DNA of 64,000 bases from CAYMJM01 sp964391325. GTDB lineage: Bacteria > Patescibacteriota > Dojkabacteria > B142 > JAFGMG01. The position numbers were made by a program, and so were the translations under genes. Location: assembly GCA_964391325.1 (NCBI GenBank), contig CAYMJM010000003.1:11542-75541 (forward strand). The letters run 5' to 3'. Below, one piece after another: positions 60,990 to 64,000 of this stretch; the stretch's first letter is position 1, and every line of letters begins with the position of its first letter. Below the pieces are notes generated by a model, which worked only from the letters and a program-made list of their open reading frames with translations, ran no database searches and was not told where the DNA came from.

Positions 60990-61862
60990 ATGAATCAAAT
61001 AAAAGTAACTATCCTGAGACCCTCTGGTAATGATACTGCTCTAGTAGAAGGGATCCCGGAAAGGTCGCAGGACAAGAAAAAAATAAATGATTTTGTTATG
61101 TTCAAATATCCAAATGTTGAACAAGTAGGATTTTACGATTTAGAAAATAAAAGATTAGAAATGGCTGGTAGAGAGTTTTGCGCAAACGCAGCAAGAGCTT
61201 TTGCGTGGGTGCTTAGTACTAAGCTTGGTATGAAAGATTTTGTGCTAAACGTGTCAGGCATAAAAGAACCTATACTGGCTAAAGTTAGTTCAAGCAATAA
61301 AGTATATATTCAGTTTCCAGTGAAGAGAAAGACCACCTTTATAAAGCAGCTCTCAAAAGATTTGTATGAAATTCGCCTTGAGGGGATACAAATACTTATA
61401 AACACCAATGAAAAAAGCTTTAAGCAGGACAAGAAGCAAATCACTCAAGACGCTTTGCGCTTACTTGATAAATATGGTTTACGCACACAGTATAAAGCTA
61501 GCGGAATTATGTATATCAAGCAAGCAAATGCAAAGAACTTTGTTCTTAAGCCCATTGTTTGGGTACGTGATATAGAGACGTTATTTTATGAAACTGCATG
61601 CGGAAGTGGTTCAGTAGCTTTGGGTTTTTTACAGAGCTTCTTGTTGAAGAAAGAAGTAGCAATCAAAGTCAAGCAACCAAGTGGCAGGAGCATTGACATT
61701 AAGATAATTCACAAAAATAGCGACAGTATGTGCGCACAAATTTCAGGTGAAGTGAAAATTCTAGATTCCAAGACACTGGGTAATTATAGTTATTATAGAG
61801 GGAAACCGCAATCTATATTATCCAAACCTAGAGTTATTAAGTTTGTAAGTAAGTTTGAATAG
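60990..61862 (+). CDS. DapF-fold amino-acid epimerase
   Basis: 290 residues from the ATG at 60990; ATG at 60969 is possible. The family pair of catalytic Cys is visible: EMAGREFCANAARAF (first Cys, ~65) and ETACGSGSVALG (second Cys, ~208). PSGNDTALVEG matches the DapF N-terminus. The first motif is EFCxNAxRA instead of the usual M-x-G-N-G-x-R-C, as in DapF relatives acting on other amino acids, e.g. histidine racemase. It may be a diaminopimelate epimerase for cell-wall DAP or another racemase. Confidence 0.75.
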   Translation: MNQIKVTILRPSGNDTALVEGIPERSQDKKKINDFVMFKYPNVEQVGFYDLENKRLEMAGREFCANAARAFAWVLSTKLGMKDFVLNVSGIKEPILAKVSSSNKVYIQFPVKRKTTFIKQLSKDLYEIRLEGIQILINTNEKSFKQDKKQITQDALRLLDKYGLRTQYKASGIMYIKQANAKNFVLKPIVWVRDIETLFYETACGSGSVALGFLQSFLLKKEVAIKVKQPSGRSIDIKIIHKNSDSMCAQISGEVKILDSKTLGNYSYYRGKPQSILSKPRVIKFVSKFE

Positions 61863-61882
61863 TCACACTTGGTTTCTTAAGT

Positions 61883-61888
61883 TATAAT
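61883..61888 (+). promoter_or_regulatory. Putative -10 box of hisS
   Basis: TATAAT, 28 bases before the ATG at 61917. No clear -35. Confidence 0.35.
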
Positions 61889-61916
61889 CTTTTAATATAA
61901 ATTTTAATAATTAAAA

Positions 61917-63182
61917 ATGAGCAATACAATTAAGCCTAGACCTTTAAAAGGCTTTCGGGATTTTTTACCTGAAGAATTACGCTTCCGGAAGCAGTTATTC
62001 AAAGTCTTTGAAGGTATTTTTGAAAAATATGGATATGAGCCACTTGAGACTCCTGCGTTGGAGTACTTCGATACTCTTATGGGAAAATATGGTGAGGAAG
62101 AGAAACTTGTCTACCAGTTTGAGGATTTTGGAGGGCGAAAAGTAGCTATGAAGTATGACTTAACTGTCCCCACCGCCCGCGTGTTGGCGCAATATCCAGA
62201 TAAAATCAGGCTCCCCTGGAAGAAATATCAAATTCAACCTGTATGGAGAGCAGACAATACGCAGAAAGGACGGTTTCGGGAGTTCTACCAATGTGATGTA
62301 GACGTTGTGGGTGTTAGATCGATGTTGGTAGAGGCAGAATTGTTGAAACTTGCTATTGAACTATTTGAAAAGCTTGGTTTTAAAGAGTTTATTATTAGAA
62401 TAAACAGTAGAGAAATTTTAGGCGCAATTGCAAAATATGCGGGTAGTGAGGACAAGTTTTTTGATATTGTTGTGGCTATAGATAAGTGGGACAAGAGAAC
62501 TCCTGAGGAAACAAAGCAAGACTTGCTGTCTCGAGGCTTTAGTGAGCGACAAATAGGCATGATCTTTGAGTGCATAACACTACAAGGAGATACAAGTTTA
62601 AAAAAACTTGAAAATCTTGGGAGTAAGATCGGATCTATTAGTGGGGGAGCTAGAGGAATCCGAGACCTTGAAGAGATAATCAAATTGGTAGATATGGAAA
62701 CTTATATAAAATATGACCCTACTATTGCGCGAGGATTAGCTTACTACACTGGGCCAATATACGAAGTTACCGTCATTGATGGAGGAGTTGGCTCTATTGC
62801 CGGAGGTGGTCGGTACGATAAATTAATTGGATCCTTTCTCGGACAGGAACTACCTGCATGCGGGATTTCTTTCGGGATAGAGAGAATAATTGAGGTTATA
62901 AAAGATAAAGGGATAAAGGAGTCTGCTCTTGTTGAAGAAAAATACATGGTTGCTTTAATGGAAGGATTCGAGCAGGATGCATTTAACCTGGCGAATAAAT
63001 TGAGAGGAGAAGGGAAAATAGTTTTTCTATACCCTGAGGTAAAAAAACTAAGTAAGCAGTTTGAATATGCAGATAAAAAAGGATTTACAAAGGTTTACTT
63101 AATTGGAGAAGAGGAGAAAAAAAACAGAGAGGTAACTGTCAGAGATATGAAAAGTGGGCAACAGGAGACTTATAATATTTAA
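61917..63182 (+). CDS. hisS: Histidyl-tRNA synthetase
   Basis: 421 residues. Class II motifs: GFRDFLPEE (N-terminus), motif 2 WRADNTQKGRFREFYQCDVDVVG (~112), ARGLAYYTG (His-binding HisA segment, ~268) and motif 3 GGGRYDKLIG/GISFGIERI (~298-325). The C-terminal anticodon domain is intact. No T-box precedes it, unlike proS and aspS. Confidence 0.95.
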   Translation: MSNTIKPRPLKGFRDFLPEELRFRKQLFKVFEGIFEKYGYEPLETPALEYFDTLMGKYGEEEKLVYQFEDFGGRKVAMKYDLTVPTARVLAQYPDKIRLPWKKYQIQPVWRADNTQKGRFREFYQCDVDVVGVRSMLVEAELLKLAIELFEKLGFKEFIIRINSREILGAIAKYAGSEDKFFDIVVAIDKWDKRTPEETKQDLLSRGFSERQIGMIFECITLQGDTSLKKLENLGSKIGSISGGARGIRDLEEIIKLVDMETYIKYDPTIARGLAYYTGPIYEVTVIDGGVGSIAGGGRYDKLIGSFLGQELPACGISFGIERIIEVIKDKGIKESALVEEKYMVALMEGFEQDAFNLANKLRGEGKIVFLYPEVKKLSKQFEYADKKGFTKVYLIGEEEKKNREVTVRDMKSGQQETYNI

Positions 63183-63257
63183 TCCTTCAAAGCTTGGTTG
63201 TGGAACTTGACTAACAAGTATATATTAGGTTAATCTCCTTGCAGTTAGTACAATGTT

Positions 63258-63890
63258 ATGTATGTTCATGATATAGGAGCTGAGATTCCTTCCGTATTGC
63301 ATGTGAGTAACTATTCACTGGGAGATTGGTCGCGCGAGTATTACCAGGGAGTAAGACACAGTATCATGCAGGCCTTGAATGAACGCCCAATTTTTATAGT
63401 TCGAGAACATTTTGGTCTTCCACACGCTACTAGAAGTAAGAGTTATTTTTCTTTGATAGCTCACTATGTAGATTTGATGAAAGAAAAGGGACAACTGGAA
63501 GGTGATGAACTGCTTATCGGAGAGGTTTATAAGACAGAAGAAAAAGAGAACTACCTTTTCAGGTTTAAGCTAAAATATTCACACTTAGAGAGTGATATAA
63601 ACCCTCCCTTTGAAGAATTACCTGAAAACTTACAGCTTCTAATGCTTAGCATAGTTAAGAGTATTTCCCATGTTTTTGAAGTTGGTGAAATAGATAAAAT
63701 TGATGAAGATGCATATGTAATTGATGGAGATACTTTATATTTTTCGTTAGGCTTTGGAGAAGAAAGGATTGAAGATTGGGTGCCCGAACAGTTTCACCTA
63801 GTAGGGATGTCGTTATATTCTGAAGTCGAGTACAAGCAAATTTTTGGACCGAAAGGCCCTCCACTTTCTTCAATAGAGTACGATGATTAA
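63258..63890 (+). CDS. Hypothetical protein, 210 residues
   Basis: Soluble, acidic, with no signal peptide or helix. No family recognised. A segment rich in aromatic and charged residues in the middle (FRFKLKYSHLES) and an acidic C-terminus (SSIEYDD). It overlaps the convergent partial gene by 4 bp. Real coding is likely from length and codon pattern; function unknown. Confidence 0.5.
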   Translation: MYVHDIGAEIPSVLHVSNYSLGDWSREYYQGVRHSIMQALNERPIFIVREHFGLPHATRSKSYFSLIAHYVDLMKEKGQLEGDELLIGEVYKTEEKENYLFRFKLKYSHLESDINPPFEELPENLQLLMLSIVKSISHVFEVGEIDKIDEDAYVIDGDTLYFSLGFGEERIEDWVPEQFHLVGMSLYSEVEYKQIFGPKGPPLSSIEYDD

Positions 63891-64000
63891 CTAACTTTCC
63901 AGATAGGTAAAACATTTCTACTTGGAAACTTGGTTGATACATCCGGTGTTTTTTCTTGATTAAGCTCAAAGGTAGCGGATTTATACTCTATAGAGATAGA
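63887..64000 (-). CDS. Partial gene at the right edge, C-terminus only
   Basis: The minus strand is open from base 64000 to a TAA at 63887-63889 (37 codons visible). The translation has an ordinary amino-acid mix, ending in LPIWKVS. The 4-bp convergent overlap with the upstream gene fits the style of the window. Nothing can be said about function. Confidence 0.35.
   Translation of the reverse strand, partial: SISIEYKSATFELNQEKTPDVSTKFPSRNVLPIWKVS

Noticed and set aside
63655..63969. 104-codon minus-strand frame at the right end
   Set aside because: Mostly antisense to the 63258 gene. A different minus-strand frame (63887-64000) reads more like a gene end.
1..64000. Reassigned TGA codon (as in Gracilibacteria/Absconditabacteria)
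   Set aside because: TGA ends several genes (e.g. the OGG1 gene and mraZ), with a proper next start, and no conserved protein needs TGA read as Gly.

Overview
This is an AT-rich, gene-dense bacterial chromosome segment. It most resembles a Candidate Phyla Radiation (Patescibacteria) genome; low-GC lineages such as Dojkabacteria, Katanobacteria or Microgenomates are possible, but I cannot settle the phylum by eye. The grounds are trimmed versions of universal proteins (a ~411-residue ProRS without its editing insertion, an 838-residue Mfd without its C-terminal domain), an archaeal-type AspRS with the signature of a non-discriminating enzyme, Endonuclease Q, RNase J, almost no Shine-Dalgarno sequences, and many genes that abut or overlap by a few bases. 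TGA is used as an ordinary stop, so the standard bacterial code applies. I see no prophage, transposase, CRISPR array or rRNA.

Layout. 1-7970: phospholipid synthase fragment, tRNA-Lys, HD, histidine-phosphatase and HAD hydrolases, a GNAT-like acyltransferase, a TRM11-like methyltransferase, an M20 peptidase, and a YjbQ/OGG1 pair. 8030-12230: Endonuclease Q, Mn-dependent pyrophosphatase and a UvrD-type helicase in a row. 12250-15150: a Fur/Zur-type repressor divergent from a zinc/manganese ABC importer, with a clear palindromic operator. 15260-25660: small membrane proteins, U32 peptidase, rubrerythrin, RecD-like helicase, Ham1-like NTPase, BaiN-type flavoprotein, HD and PH-domain proteins, and an ABC exporter. 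25770-35830: RNase J, an XRE/S24-like regulator, pyruvate kinase, two tandem tRNAs (Cys, Leu), a SpoU methylase, GpmI, SSB, MazG and Nudix proteins, and several unknowns.

35860-48510 is the most interesting stretch. A T-box leader controls a ProRS that lacks its editing domain. A second, very compact T-box leader controls an AspRS fused to a YbaK/ProX-type tRNA-editing domain. A division/cell-wall cluster follows: MraZ operator, mraZ, rsmH, ftsL-like, ftsI, a GH-A-like glycosidase, murA, a degenerate MurF-like protein, an ECF-like sigma factor and murE.

48500-64000: DinB and a small partner, MiaA, RarA, a second SSB, a GNAT/ATE-like protein, DUF167, Mfd and MutS (convergent), a YerC/TrpR-like regulator, a DapF-fold epimerase, HisRS and an unknown protein. 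DNA repair and nucleotide-pool cleaning are well represented: OGG1, EndoQ, UvrD, Pol IV, RarA, Mfd, MutS, two SSBs, Ham1, MazG and Nudix. Two copies of an intergenic palindromic repeat (about 20.3 kb and 60.35 kb) are the only dispersed repeats I found.
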